This document shows positions 54,763 through 63,935 of a stretch of 64,000 nucleotides of DNA, in pieces. Under the pieces are notes generated by a model. That model made no database searches, had not been told where the DNA came from, and worked only from the letters and a program-made list of their open reading frames with translations. The translations under genes and the position numbers were made by a program. Numbering within the stretch: position 1 is the stretch's first letter; each line of letters starts with the position of its first letter. The stretch comes from Paracoccus sp. JM45 (GTDB taxonomy: Bacteria > Pseudomonadota > Alphaproteobacteria > Rhodobacterales > Rhodobacteraceae): NCBI RefSeq assembly GCF_003590715.1, contig NZ_QQVY01000008.1:62001-126000 (forward strand), given 5' to 3'.

Positions 54763-56058
54763 ATGCGGCATTTCCTATCCGGTATCGCCTTGGCGGCGGT
54801 GGTGGCCACAGGCGTGGTGACGCCAGTCGTGGCCCAGAACCTGTTCCAGACGGTTGTCTATGTGAACGACAGCGCGGTCACCCGATACGAGGTGGACCAG
54901 CGGCTGCGCTTTATGAAGGTGATCGGCGCGCCCGACACCACGGCAAAGGCCGCCGAAGAGGCGCTGATCGACGACCGGCTGCGCGTTCAGGCCGCCCGCC
55001 AGATCGGGGCATCGCTGACCGATGAACAGCTGCAACGCGGGATGGAAGAATTTGCCGGTCGTGCCGGACTGGATTCGGCCACCTTTATCGCGCGGCTGGA
55101 ATCCGCGGGAATCGAGGCCGGCGTCTTTCGCGACTTTGTTCAGGCAGGCACCTTGTGGCGCAACGTCGTGCGCGCAAGGCTGGTCAGCCAGATCAATGTC
55201 TCGGACGCGGAAATCGACCAGCAGATGAAGCGTGTGATCGAAACGCCGATCATCAACCGCGTGTCGCTGTCCGAACTGATCATCCCGGCGCCTCCGGGGC
55301 AGGAACAGCAGGCGCTGCAACTGGCGCAACGGATCGTCGGATCGAACCCGACGCCCGCGCAATTCGCGCAGGCCGCGCGCCAGTATTCGGCATCGCCGTC
55401 GGCGCAGGCCGGTGGTCAGTTGGCCACCGTGGCGCTGGACAACCTGCCCCCGTCGCTGCGCCCGATCATCACTGCCCTGCAACCGGGCCAGATTACCCAG
55501 CCCTTGCCCGTCGATGGCGCGGTCGTTCTGTTCCTGCTGCGTGATGCCCAAGGTTCACTGCGTCCGGGTGCCCGCGAACAGGTGCTGGATTACATGACCC
55601 TGCGTCTTGGATCGGTCGCCGAAGCCTCGACCTTGGCGGCCAACACCCGCAGCTGTGACGACCTTTACACGCAAGCAGGGCCGCAAGCTGCCGCGCAGAT
55701 CCAGCGCCAGACGCAATCACAATCCGTCATTCCGACGCTGATCGCAACGCGCCTTGCATCGCTTGATACGGATGAGGCAGGCATTGTCCCGTCCGGGGCC
55801 GGTGCCGATCTGGTCATGCTGTGTTCGCGTCAGCCCGCCCTGACGGCGCAGGCCGATGTTCCCGTCACGGCACTGCCCGCGGATGGCGTTGAAAATGCCG
55901 TCCCCGGCCGCCCCCAAGGCAACAATGGTGCCCCGCAGGCCAACGGACTTCCCGACCGCGAGGCCGTGAAAGACCAGCTGTATAACGATAAGATCAACAC
56001 CGCAGCCGACGGCCTTCTGGCCGATCTGCGCGCCGATGCGATTATCCGGCGGCCCTAA
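54763..56058 (+). CDS. surA: Periplasmic peptidyl-prolyl isomerase SurA
   Basis: Outer-membrane-protein chaperone of 431 residues. Signal peptide GIALAAVVATGVVTPVVA, then a SurA N-terminal domain starting VVYVNDSAVTRYEVDQRL and one parvulin-like rotamase domain (about 165-275; ASPSAQAGGQLATVALDNLPP). The C-terminal part includes a Gln/Asn-Pro linker near 385. One parvulin domain rather than two is usual in this group. GAGGG precedes the ATG; 34 bases after lptD, so in the same operon. Confidence 0.9.
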   Translation: MRHFLSGIALAAVVATGVVTPVVAQNLFQTVVYVNDSAVTRYEVDQRLRFMKVIGAPDTTAKAAEEALIDDRLRVQAARQIGASLTDEQLQRGMEEFAGRAGLDSATFIARLESAGIEAGVFRDFVQAGTLWRNVVRARLVSQINVSDAEIDQQMKRVIETPIINRVSLSELIIPAPPGQEQQALQLAQRIVGSNPTPAQFAQAARQYSASPSAQAGGQLATVALDNLPPSLRPIITALQPGQITQPLPVDGAVVLFLLRDAQGSLRPGAREQVLDYMTLRLGSVAEASTLAANTRSCDDLYTQAGPQAAAQIQRQTQSQSVIPTLIATRLASLDTDEAGIVPSGAGADLVMLCSRQPALTAQADVPVTALPADGVENAVPGRPQGNNGAPQANGLPDREAVKDQLYNDKINTAADGLLADLRADAIIRRP

Positions 56059-56061
56059 GCC

Positions 56062-57027
56062 ATGGCCCATCGCATTCTGCTGACATGCGGCGACCCCGCA
56101 GGGATCGGCCCCGAACTGGCCCCCTTGGCACTGACCTCGGGGGTTGATCTGGTCTGGATGGGCGATCCGCGTCATCTGCCAGATGCGACCCTGTGGTCCG
56201 AGGTGGCCCAGCCCGATGATCCCGTTCCGACAGGGCATCTGCCGGTCCTGCGCCATAATTTTGCCACCCCCGCCACGGCGGGTGTGTCGGACCCCGCCAA
56301 CGCACAAGGGGTGATCGATGTGATCGCCCGCGCGGTCAAGCTGGCCATGCAGGGGCAGGTTGCAGGCATCACAACAGCGCCGATCAACAAGCAGGCATTG
56401 AAAGAGGGCGCAGGCTTCGCCTTTCCCGGGCATACCGAATATCTGGCCCATCTGGGTGGGGATGTGCCGGTGGCGATGATGCTGGCCTCGACCACGGTGA
56501 CGCCGCCTTGTCGGGTCGTGCCCGCCACGATCCATATTCCGCTGGCCGATGTGCCGACCGCTTTGACCCGCGATGTGCTGGAACAGGCGATCCGCATCAC
56601 CCATGCCGCGATGATCCGTGATTTCGGCATCGCAGCCCCGCGCATCGCGGTGGCCGGCCTGAACCCCCATGCGGGCGAAGGTGGCAATATGGGGACCGAG
56701 GATCGCGACATGATCGCGCCCCTGTTGGACGATCTGCGGGCGCAAGGCTTTAACCTGTCAGGCCCCCTGCCCGCCGATACGATGTTCCACGCCCCTGCGC
56801 GCGCGAATTATGACGCGGCGGTCTGTGCCTATCATGATCAGGGTCTGATCCCGATCAAGACGCTGGATTTCGCAGGCGGAGTCAATGTGACGCTTGGCCT
56901 GCCGTTCATCCGCACCTCGCCCGATCACGGCACCGCATATGATATCGCGGGCAAAGGCCTGGCCGACCCCTCCTCGACCATCGCCGCACTGAAAATGGCC
57001 CGCGATATGGCAAAGGCCAGAACATGA
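56062..57027 (+). CDS. pdxA: 4-hydroxythreonine-4-phosphate dehydrogenase
   Basis: NAD-dependent enzyme of vitamin B6 synthesis, 321 residues. [12 protein letters not shown] at the start, [13 protein letters not shown] near 110, [10 protein letters not shown] near 127, [16 protein letters not shown] near 200 and [15 protein letters not shown] near 255 are diagnostic metal and substrate motifs. Lies between surA and rsmA as in most proteobacteria; its stop overlaps the rsmA start (ATGA). Confidence 0.97.
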   Translation: MAHRILLTCGDPAGIGPELAPLALTSGVDLVWMGDPRHLPDATLWSEVAQPDDPVPTGHLPVLRHNFATPATAGVSDPANAQGVIDVIARAVKLAMQGQVAGITTAPINKQALKEGAGFAFPGHTEYLAHLGGDVPVAMMLASTTVTPPCRVVPATIHIPLADVPTALTRDVLEQAIRITHAAMIRDFGIAAPRIAVAGLNPHAGEGGNMGTEDRDMIAPLLDDLRAQGFNLSGPLPADTMFHAPARANYDAAVCAYHDQGLIPIKTLDFAGGVNVTLGLPFIRTSPDHGTAYDIAGKGLADPSSTIAALKMARDMAKART

Positions 57028-57872
57028 TCGACAATCTGCCGCCCCTGCGCGACGTCATTACCACCCATGACCTGCGGGCGAAAAAGCAGCTGGGCCAGAA
57101 TTTCCTGCTGGACCTGAACCTGACATCGAAGATTGCCCGCCTTGCCGGTGATCTGGAAAATTGCGACGTGCTAGAGGTCGGCCCCGGTCCCGGTGGTTTG
57201 ACACGCGGCCTGCTGGCCCATGGCGCACGGCATATCCTGGCGATCGAAAAAGACCCGCGCGCCATTCCCGCGCTTGAGGAAATTGCCGCCGCCTATCCCG
57301 GTCGGTTGACCATCATCAATGGCGATGCGCTGGATGTGAACCCGCTGGACCACCTGACCGGTCCGATCCGCATTGCTGCGAACCTGCCCTATAATATAGG
57401 GACAGAACTGCTGATCCGCTGGCTGACCCCGCGCGACTGGCCGCCCTTCTGGCAGTCGCTGACGCTGATGTTCCAGAAAGAGGTCGCCGAACGGATCGTC
57501 GCCACGCCGGGGTCCAAAGCCTATGGTCGTCTGGCCCTGCTGTCGCAATGGCGCGCCGATGCCCGCATCGTCATGCATCTGCCGCCCGAGGCATTCGTAC
57601 CCGCCCCCAAGGTCCATTCGGCTGTTGTCCATCTGACCGCCCTGCCCAAACCCCGCTATCCCGCCGATCCTTCGGTGCTGTCGCAGGTGACCGGTGCGGC
57701 GTTCAACCAGCGACGCAAGATGCTGCGTGCCAGCCTGAAAGGTCTGCATCCGCAGGTCGAGGATCTGCTGAACGCCTGCGACATCCCACCAACCGCCCGC
57801 GCCGAGGAAATCGAGCTGGAACGTTTCTGCGCCTTGGCCCGCGCTTTGGCGACAGCCCGTGCAGCAGGCTAG
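57024..57872 (+). CDS. rsmA: 16S rRNA (adenine1518/1519-N6) dimethyltransferase
   Basis: KsgA-type methyltransferase that dimethylates two adenosines near the 3' end of 16S rRNA, a late check in 30S assembly. 282 residues: [11 protein letters not shown] near 20, SAM motif [15 protein letters not shown] near 52 and catalytic [11 protein letters not shown] near 122. Overlaps pdxA by four bases. The unit ends with a strong hairpin shared with the convergent DUF4167 gene. Confidence 0.97.
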   Translation: MIDNLPPLRDVITTHDLRAKKQLGQNFLLDLNLTSKIARLAGDLENCDVLEVGPGPGGLTRGLLAHGARHILAIEKDPRAIPALEEIAAAYPGRLTIINGDALDVNPLDHLTGPIRIAANLPYNIGTELLIRWLTPRDWPPFWQSLTLMFQKEVAERIVATPGSKAYGRLALLSQWRADARIVMHLPPEAFVPAPKVHSAVVHLTALPKPRYPADPSVLSQVTGAAFNQRRKMLRASLKGLHPQVEDLLNACDIPPTARAEEIELERFCALARALATARAAG

Positions 57873-57896
57873 GACGACGCCCTGAACACAGGACAT

Positions 57897-57934
57897 AAAA
57901 AAGGGCCGTCAGCGATGCTGCGGCCCTTTCTTTT
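57897..57934. terminator. Bidirectional intrinsic terminator between rsmA and DUF4167 gene
   Basis: AAAAAAGGGCCG-t-CAGC-gat-GCTG-CGGCCC-TTTCTTTT: a long stem with one bulged T. The T tract on the plus side serves rsmA, and the six A on the left become T on the minus strand for the convergent gene. Confidence 0.9.
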
Positions 57935-57950
57935 ATCCGGTTGGATCAGC

Positions 57951-58820
57951 TTAGTCCTGATCGTTGCTTTGTGTAGGCGCTGCGTCCGATGCAACGGCGT
58001 CACCTTCAGCGACCGGCTTACGGCGGCTGCGGGTGGTCGGCGTTGCACTTGGCTTGCGCGGGGTCCGTGGACGCGTGCTGCGGGTGCGGACCGGCTTTTC
58101 GGCGGGCTCGGACTCAGGTGTGGTGACGGGCATGGCCGTATCGTCATCACCGGCGTTCACCGCATCGGGCAGACTGGTCTGCTGGACCGGCGTTTCGGCA
58201 ACCTCGGCAGGGGCCGAGGGCTGGTCGGCCTGTTCCACGCGGGGTTGGCGCGGCGTGCGCGGCTGCGGATCGCGGCGCGGCTGCTGTTCGCGCGGCTGCT
58301 GTTCGCGGGGCTGCTGGTCACGAGGGCCATCGCCACGGCGCGGCTGTTGGCCACTTTGCCCGTGATCACCTTGGCTGTCGCTTTGGCTGTCACCCTGATT
58401 GTCACGCTGGCCGGACTGGTTCTGACCATTATTATGGTGACCGTTCTGACCGTTGTGCTGGCCATTCCCGTTATGGTTATTGCCGTTCTGGCTGTTCCCA
58501 TATCCGTGGTTGGAATAGCCGCCATCATCGTCCTGACGGTGATGATGCGGGTTCTGGCTCTGGCGTTCGGCCATCTCGCGCTGCGCTTCACCCAGCATGC
58601 GGGTATAGTGTTCGGCATGCTGTAGGAAGCTTTGTTCAGCGACACGGTCGTGGGACAGCTGGGCGTCCCGCGCAAGCGTCAGATATTTTTCAATGATCTG
58701 CTGAGGGGTGCCACGCACCTTGCCCTCGGGCCCCGAGCTGTCAAAGACACGGTTGACCACATTGCCAAGCGAGCGCTGGCGATTCGATTTACTACGCGAA
58801 CGGGTTTTTGATGATCTCAT
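57951..58820 (-). CDS. DUF4167 domain protein with Gln/Asn/Arg-rich tail
   Basis: 289-residue protein of unknown function common in Alphaproteobacteria. The N-terminal 95 residues are the conserved DUF4167 domain: basic RSSKTRSRSKSNRQRSLGN, then VFDSSGPEGKVRGTPQQI and HAEHYTRMLGEAQREMAER. The rest is low complexity: a His/Asn/Gly/Gln stretch (about 90-150), GDQQPREQQPRE-type repeats, and a Pro/Arg/Thr tail with KPVRTRSTRPRTPRKP resembling the helicase tail at 3.2-3.7 kb. Such composition suggests RNA or DNA contact, but that is inference. Confidence 0.85.
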   Translation of the reverse strand: MRSSKTRSRSKSNRQRSLGNVVNRVFDSSGPEGKVRGTPQQIIEKYLTLARDAQLSHDRVAEQSFLQHAEHYTRMLGEAQREMAERQSQNPHHHRQDDDGGYSNHGYGNSQNGNNHNGNGQHNGQNGHHNNGQNQSGQRDNQGDSQSDSQGDHGQSGQQPRRGDGPRDQQPREQQPREQQPRRDPQPRTPRQPRVEQADQPSAPAEVAETPVQQTSLPDAVNAGDDDTAMPVTTPESEPAEKPVRTRSTRPRTPRKPSATPTTRSRRKPVAEGDAVASDAAPTQSNDQD

Positions 58821-59090
58821 CAGTCTGTCTGTAATGTTTCTGATCGCAAGGGGGTGCCAGAGTGAACTGGACGGCGTTTGTCGGATGGCTACGGGGGCGT
58901 GAAATGACCTCTCCGTTCAGCCCTGCCCTAACCCGACCATGGCGCGTTAAGCACCCTGTCGGAATCGGCTGTGTCAGGCTGACCCATGCGGTTGCCGTTG
59001 GCCTGCCGCACATCGCTGACTAACCATGTCGCCAAAGACAAGACAAGCAAAAACTGCCAATCCGGTCCCGATTGCGCATTTATAGGCCGA
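58821..59090. other. Intergenic stretch upstream of DUF4167 gene
   Basis: 270 bases without a convincing gene. A minus-strand frame from 59131 to 58928 (67 codons) overlaps the end of prmC and has one hydrophobic segment (FLLVLSLATWLV), but has no clear ribosome site. No tRNA, terminator with T run or recognisable regulatory RNA seen. Confidence 0.4.
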
Positions 59091-59915
59091 TTACCGGCCA
59101 AATTCCGCAAGAACGACCCTGTCACGGCCATCCAGATCGGGCAAGACCATCGTCACCGCCCCTTCGGCACGAAACAGCGCGGCCACCGCCTGTCCTTGTG
59201 TCGGGCCGATTTCGGTCAAAACAATACCCGTGGGCCCCAGAACGTCGCGCGCCCCTGCGGCAATAGCGCGATAGGCGGTCAGCCCGTCGGCATCATCGGT
59301 CAGCGCCTGACGGGGTTCCCAGTCGCGCACATCCGACGACAGCCCCGCCATTTCATCCGCCGCGATATAGGGCGGGTTCGAGACGATCAAATCGAAGCTG
59401 CCGCTGATGCCCTGATACCAATCCGCCTGCCGGAAGCGGGCATTGACGCCGATCTGGCGGGCGTTATGGCGGGCAACCTCAAGCGCCTTTTCGGAAATAT
59501 CGGTGCCGACACCCGTCGCCCCCGCCCGCGCTGCCAGAAGCGAGATCAGGATCGCCCCCGTCCCCGTGCCCAGATCCAGAACGGTCTTCCACTTACGGGC
59601 TAAAGCAGCCTCGACCAGTGCCTCGGTTTCGGGGCGCGGGTCAAGCGTGTCGCGGGTGACCTTGAAGCGATGCGCCCAGAAGTCGCGAAAGCCGACGATT
59701 TGCGCCACGGGTTGATGCAGGGCGCGGGCGGCGATGCCCTTGTTGAAACGCGCCGCTTCATCGGTGGTCAGATTGCGGTCTTCGGTGATACGCAGGCGGC
59801 CCGGCTCCATCTCCAGCACGGCGGCCAGGATGCGGTCGGCATCGCGGGACGCGCCCTCGATACCCGCGGCACGCAGCAGCGATGCGCCATCGGACTGCGC
59901 CTGCGACAGCTTCAT
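59091..59915 (-). CDS. prmC: Release factor glutamine N5-methyltransferase
   Basis: Methylates the Gln of the GGQ motif in release factors RF1/RF2, raising termination efficiency. 274 residues: helical N-terminal domain, SAM motif [17 protein letters not shown] near 110 and the catalytic [12 protein letters not shown] near 175. ATG 59915 overlaps the prfA stop (ATGA), so enzyme and substrate are co-translated. Confidence 0.96.
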   Translation of the reverse strand: MKLSQAQSDGASLLRAAGIEGASRDADRILAAVLEMEPGRLRITEDRNLTTDEAARFNKGIAARALHQPVAQIVGFRDFWAHRFKVTRDTLDPRPETEALVEAALARKWKTVLDLGTGTGAILISLLAARAGATGVGTDISEKALEVARHNARQIGVNARFRQADWYQGISGSFDLIVSNPPYIAADEMAGLSSDVRDWEPRQALTDDADGLTAYRAIAAGARDVLGPTGIVLTEIGPTQGQAVAALFRAEGAVTMVLPDLDGRDRVVLAEFGR

Positions 59916-60967
59916 TCGGCGTCCGCCAGACGGGCCGCCTGATCATGGGCGGTCAGGGCATCGATGATTTCCGAAATCTCGCCGGTCATGATCTTGTCCA
60001 GTGAATAGAGCGTCAGGTTGATGCGGTGATCGGTCATGCGGCCCTGCGGGAAGTTATAGGTGCGAATACGTTCGCTGCGATCGCCGCTGCCGACCTGCGA
60101 TTTGCGGTCGGCGGCGCGTTCATCATCGGCCTTCTGGCGCTGCATGTCGTAAAGCCGCGCCCGCAGCACGGCCATCGCGTTGGCGCGGTTCTGGTGCTGG
60201 GATTTTTCGCTGCTGGTGACGACGATACCGGTGGGCAGATGGGTGATGCGCACGGCGCTGTCAGTGGTGTTGACGTGCTGGCCACCCGCGCCGCTGGCCC
60301 GCATGGTGTCGATGCGGATGTCGCCTGCGGGAATGTCGATTTCCACATCCTCGGCGGCTTCGGGCAGGACGGCGACGGTGGCCGCGCTGGTGTGGATGCG
60401 CCCGCCCGATTCGGTTTCGGGGACGCGCTGTACGCGGTGCACACCGGATTCGTATTTCAGCCGCGCAAAGACGCCGTCGCCGGCGATGCGGGCCATGGCC
60501 TCCTTGACGCCGCCCAGTTCGGTCTGGGTCAGTTCCAGCATCTGGAAGTCCCAGCCCTGCTGTTCGGAATGGCGACGATACATCGACAAAAGGTTGCCCG
60601 CGAACAGCGCGGCCTCATCCCCGCCGGTGCCGGGGCGGATTTCCAGAATGGCGGGGCGCGCATCGGCGGCGTCCTTGGGCAGCAGGGCAACCCGCAACTG
60701 CTGTTCCAGATCGGGCAGTTCGGCGTTCAGGCGGCGCAGCTCATCCTCGGCCAACTCGCGCATCTCGGGGTCGGCCAGCATGGCCTTGGCCTCGGCCAGG
60801 GCATCGGTGGCATCGCGCCAATGGGCGATGCCTTCGACGACGGGCTTCAGTTCCGCATATTCGCGGCTGATCTTGGCGATCTGGTCGGGCGCGGCACCAG
60901 CATTCAACTGCGCTTCGAGATACTCGAACCGTTGGGTGATCTGGGCAAGGCGATCTTGGGGCAACAT
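59912..60967 (-). CDS. prfA: Peptide chain release factor 1
   Basis: Recognises UAA/UAG and triggers release. 351 residues: [14 protein letters not shown] near 107, codon-recognition P-x-T as [15 protein letters not shown] near 180 (middle residue Glu), and GGQ in [10 protein letters not shown] near 225. It is followed by prmC and preceded after 9 bases by the agmatinase-family gene on the same strand. Confidence 0.97.
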   Translation of the reverse strand: MLPQDRLAQITQRFEYLEAQLNAGAAPDQIAKISREYAELKPVVEGIAHWRDATDALAEAKAMLADPEMRELAEDELRRLNAELPDLEQQLRVALLPKDAADARPAILEIRPGTGGDEAALFAGNLLSMYRRHSEQQGWDFQMLELTQTELGGVKEAMARIAGDGVFARLKYESGVHRVQRVPETESGGRIHTSAATVAVLPEAAEDVEIDIPAGDIRIDTMRASGAGGQHVNTTDSAVRITHLPTGIVVTSSEKSQHQNRANAMAVLRARLYDMQRQKADDERAADRKSQVGSGDRSERIRTYNFPQGRMTDHRINLTLYSLDKIMTGEISEIIDALTAHDQAARLADAE

Positions 60968-60976
60968 GGCTTCGGG

Positions 60977-61939
60977 TTACCCGCGCCTGTTCCAGCCGTA
61001 AAGCGCGATCAGCTCGAACGCGACATGCGCGCCTGCAATGGCTGTCGCGCCGGTGGTGTCATAAGGGGGCGAGACTTCGACTACATCGCCGCCGATCATG
61101 TTGATGCCCGCCAACCCGCGCAGCAGTGCCGCCGCCTGCCAGCTGGCCAGCCCGCCCCAGACGGGCGTTCCGGTGCCGGGTGCAAAGGCGGGGTCCAGCG
61201 CGTCGATGTCAAAGGTGACATAGGTGGGGCGGTCGCCCACCACCGCGCGGATGCGGTCCAGCGTGGCCTGCACCCCGTCCTGATGCACCGAGGGCGCATC
61301 AAGGATGGTCACGCCCAACGTATCTGGATTGTCGGTGCGGATGCCGATGCTGACGCTGGCGTCCGGATCGACCAGCCCCTGCTTGATGGCCTTATAAAGG
61401 AAAGTCCCATGGTCGATGCGGTCGGGGTCGTCATCGACCCATGTGTCGGAATGGGCGTCGAACTGGATCAGTGCCACGGGTCCGTGACGTTCGGCCATCG
61501 CCCGCAGAATCGGCAAGGTGATAAAGTGATCGCCGCCAAGCGTGATCGGCGCGGCCCCCGCATCCATGATCGCACCGATATGGGCGGTGACACGGGCGGG
61601 CACATCAGAAATATTGGCGTAATCGAACGGCATATCACCGTAATCGGCCACATTCAGTAGTGTGAGCGGGTCATAGCCCCAGCCATATGGCGCATCGAAT
61701 GCCTGCAGGGTCGATGCCTCGCGGATGGCGCGCGGGCCAAAGCGCGTGCCGGGGCGGTGGGTAACGGCCTGATCGAAAGGAACACCCGTGACGGCCACAT
61801 CCACTCCGGTCAGATCCTTGGTGTAACGACGGCGCAGAAAGCTGGTGGCGCCGCCAAAGGCGTTTTCGAATGACAGGCCGCGCGGGTCTGTCCGCGTGAA
61901 AGCCTGATCCACCTGATGTTTTGCGTCTTCCAGCGCCAT
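60977..61939 (-). CDS. speB: Agmatinase / ureohydrolase family enzyme
   Basis: Binuclear-manganese hydrolase of 320 residues, probably splitting agmatine to putrescine and urea; guanidinobutyrase or another guanidino substrate is possible. Metal ligands: TLGGDHFITLP near 130, QFDAHSDTW near 155 and TFDIDALDPAFAPGTGTP near 235. GGGGAT precedes ATG 61939; the frame extends to 61993. If it makes urea, that urea could feed the urease encoded elsewhere in the window (inference). Lies just upstream of prfA on the same strand. Confidence 0.85.
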   Translation of the reverse strand: MALEDAKHQVDQAFTRTDPRGLSFENAFGGATSFLRRRYTKDLTGVDVAVTGVPFDQAVTHRPGTRFGPRAIREASTLQAFDAPYGWGYDPLTLLNVADYGDMPFDYANISDVPARVTAHIGAIMDAGAAPITLGGDHFITLPILRAMAERHGPVALIQFDAHSDTWVDDDPDRIDHGTFLYKAIKQGLVDPDASVSIGIRTDNPDTLGVTILDAPSVHQDGVQATLDRIRAVVGDRPTYVTFDIDALDPAFAPGTGTPVWGGLASWQAAALLRGLAGINMIGGDVVEVSPPYDTTGATAIAGAHVAFELIALYGWNRRG

Positions 61940-62000
61940 CTTTATCCCCTGTGTTGCGGTGGGCAGACTGCCCTGCAGCCCCCGCCCCCGCAAGAGGTGA

Positions 62001-62381
62001 TCAGCCCTTGGTCACAACAGGTGCGCCCGTCGACATATCGGTACCACGATAAGCCTCGCCCGCGTCTTTCCATGCGGCAAAACCACCCTGCATATGGGCA
62101 ATACGGTCCGTCACTCCGGTTTCCAGAATCAGGCGCGCAACCTTTTCCGAGCGCTTGGCCGATCCGCAATACAGCACCACCGGCTTGTCACCGTCCAATG
62201 GCAGGCGTTCGGGAATGATAAAGGCCATGGGGGCCAGCAGGGCACCCTGAATATGTTCGAACAGATATTCGGCAGGGGTGCGGACGTCGATCATTGCGAT
62301 CTCATCCGCCTTAAGCGCGGCGGCAACCTCGGCAACAGTCCACGTTTCAAGGGCGCCCTGCGCTGTCTCTTCGGTTTTCAT
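62001..62381 (-). CDS. Rhodanese-like sulfurtransferase domain protein
   Basis: Single-domain rhodanese of 126 residues; the persulfide-forming Cys is in VLYCGSAKRSEK near 72, with MIDVRTPAEYLFEHIQGA near 32 and MQGGFAAWKDAG near 100 as framing motifs. It is 12 bases after the MBL gene on the same strand. An MBL persulfide dioxygenase paired with a rhodanese is typical of sulfide/persulfide detoxification operons. Confidence 0.93.
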   Translation of the reverse strand: MKTEETAQGALETWTVAEVAAALKADEIAMIDVRTPAEYLFEHIQGALLAPMAFIIPERLPLDGDKPVVLYCGSAKRSEKVARLILETGVTDRIAHMQGGFAAWKDAGEAYRGTDMSTGAPVVTKG

Positions 62382-62393
62382 GCTTTTCGGTCC

Positions 62394-63287
62394 TTAGAAC
62401 TTGTTCGCAGGTATTTTGAAGTAACTGTGTCCGTCGGCTTCCACATCGGGCAACCGTCCGGCGCGCAGGTTTACCTGTAAGGCATGCAACATCCGGTCGG
62501 GCAAAGGCAATGTTGCATCGCGCGCCGATCGCAATGCAACGAAATCGGCACGGCTGGTTTCGCCGCCGATATGGGCATTATACGCCCGCTGTTCGGCCAC
62601 GGTTGATTCCCATGCGGGGTCTTTGCGTGTCTTGGTGCCGTAATCATGCCCGATGAAAACGCGCGTATCGTCCGGCAGCGTCAGGATGGATTGCAGGCTG
62701 TCATATAACTGGTCCGCCGACCCGCCCGGAAAATCGGCGCGGCTGCTGCCGACATCGGGCTGCATAAAGGTATCATGCACAAATGCCGCATCGCCGATGA
62801 TATAGCTGACCGATCCCAGCGTATGACCGGGATGCAGCATCACCCGCACTGGCAGGTTGCCAAGGGCAAAGCTGTCACCATCGGCAAAAAGGTCGTCGAA
62901 ATCGGCGCGCGGGTTGAAGGCGTCGGGGGCGTGATAGATGTCCTGCCACAGCTTTGCGATCTCGAGCACTTTTTCGCCGATCCCGTTTCGCACTCCGGTC
63001 TTTGTTTTCAGCCAGTCGGACGCCATCATGTGATCCGCATGGGGGTGCGTGTCCAGAATACGGCGCAGGGTCAGGCCGCGTTCGGCAATCTGGTCCAGCG
63101 CCCATTCGGCAGCGTCATGACGGGTGGCGGCACTGCGCGGGTCGAATTCCTGAACCACATCAATCAGGGCGGCATCCTTGGTCGCATTGTCCCAGACCAG
63201 ATACTGGCAGCTGCCAGTGTCCTTGTCATAAAATCCCAGAACCTCGGGGGAGGTGCTTCCTTTTGTTGCGCTGTGTCTGGTGAACAT
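62394..63287 (-). CDS. Metallo-beta-lactamase fold hydrolase, persulfide dioxygenase (ETHE1/Blh)-like
   Basis: 297-residue MBL protein. Metal motif ILDTHPHADHMMAS near 80-90 (HxHxDH), His in MLHPGHTLGS near 165, Asp in FVHDTFMQPDVG near 187 and His in IGHDYGT near 230. Asp-Cys-Arg-like ETHE1 surface motifs resemble PDVGSSRADFPGG. Start at ATG 63287 rather than the longer open frame to 63431, because the promoter and operator at 63301-63338 lie just upstream. Probably oxidises glutathione persulfide to sulfite, with the rhodanese as partner. Confidence 0.85.
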   Translation of the reverse strand: MFTRHSATKGSTSPEVLGFYDKDTGSCQYLVWDNATKDAALIDVVQEFDPRSAATRHDAAEWALDQIAERGLTLRRILDTHPHADHMMASDWLKTKTGVRNGIGEKVLEIAKLWQDIYHAPDAFNPRADFDDLFADGDSFALGNLPVRVMLHPGHTLGSVSYIIGDAAFVHDTFMQPDVGSSRADFPGGSADQLYDSLQSILTLPDDTRVFIGHDYGTKTRKDPAWESTVAEQRAYNAHIGGETSRADFVALRSARDATLPLPDRMLHALQVNLRAGRLPDVEADGHSYFKIPANKF

Positions 63288-63300
63288 GATGCGGCCTCTT

Positions 63301-63338
63301 TTACATTCTGCTATATGAATGTAATCCGCGTCGGGCAA
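63301..63338 (-). promoter_or_regulatory. Promoter with SqrR/BigR-type ATTC-N8-GAAT operator
   Basis: Perfect inverted repeat TTACATTC-tgctatat-GAATGTAA at 63301-63324, 13 bases before the MBL start. On the minus strand a candidate -35 TTGCCC (63333-63338), 17-base spacer and -10 TATAGC (63310-63315) put the -10 inside the repeat. ATTC-N8-GAAT is the site I recall for the persulfide-sensing ArsR-family repressor SqrR of Rhodobacter. The regulator gene is not in the window. Confidence 0.75.
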
Positions 63339-63396
63339 ATGTGAAGCCCGCATTGCGGTTTCCTTTGCGACACCGTCGGTGAAACCCCGAATCACC

Positions 63397-63494
63397 TTGC
63401 ATTGCTGGCAATCGCTGCTATGAAGCCGCATCCTTCCGCCTATATCTTGAAATTGCGCAGCCTCTCGTGACGGGTGCGGAAGGGACGACCCGTC
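63397..63494 (+). promoter_or_regulatory. rpsF promoter candidate and leader hairpin
   Basis: TTGCAT (63397-63402), 16-base spacer, TATGAA (63419-63424) could be a promoter. Downstream, GACGGGT-gcggaagggacg-ACCCGTC (63469-63494) is a 7-bp stem with a 12-base purine-rich loop, 32 bases before rpsF. rpsF leaders often bind the S6:S18 pair; whether this is that motif is not settled by eye. Confidence 0.4.
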
Positions 63495-63526
63495 GATGAA
63501 ATGCGCCGAAATTCGAAAGGATCGCC

Positions 63527-63922
63527 ATGTCTCTGTATGAGCATGTGCTGATCGCCCGCCAGGACCTGTCGAATACGCAGGCCGAAGGGCTGATCGAACA
63601 CTTCTCGACCATTCTTGCCGACAATGGTGGCAAGGTTGTCGAACACGAATACTGGGGTGTCCGCACTCTGGCTTACAAGATCAACAAGAACCGCAAGGGC
63701 CACTATGCCTTCCTGCGCACCGATGCCCCTTCGGCAGCCGTGCTGGAAATGGAACGCCTGGCCCGCCTGCATGATGACGTGATGCGCGTGATGACCATCC
63801 GCGTTGAAGAGCATCAAGAAGGCCCCTCGGTCCAGATGCAAAAGCGCGAAGAGCGTGGCGACCGTCCCCGTGGCGGCGACCGTGATCGTGGCGACCGCGG
63901 CGACCGCCGCGAGCGGAACTGA
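63527..63922 (+). CDS. rpsF: 30S ribosomal protein S6
   Basis: 131 residues. [12 protein letters not shown] at the start, [27 protein letters not shown] near 40-65 and an Arg/Asp/Gly-rich C-terminal tail ([21 protein letters not shown]) that is longer than in E. coli and usual in Rhodobacteraceae. GAAAGGA precedes ATG 63527. rpsR follows after 13 bases. Confidence 0.97.
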   Translation: MSLYEHVLIARQDLSNTQAEGLIEHFSTILADNGGKVVEHEYWGVRTLAYKINKNRKGHYAFLRTDAPSAAVLEMERLARLHDDVMRVMTIRVEEHQEGPSVQMQKREERGDRPRGGDRDRGDRGDRRERN

Positions 63923-63935
63923 GAGGATCTGAGAC

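Noticed and set aside
58928..59131. 67-codon minus-strand frame with one hydrophobic segment after prmC
   Set aside because: It begins inside prmC, lacks a clear ribosome site and has no recognisable family; kept only as a note in the intergenic entry.
60026..61660. Plus-strand open frame of 544 codons antisense to prfA and the agmatinase gene
   Set aside because: No domain or ribosome site; the minus-strand genes have intact family motifs throughout the same bases.
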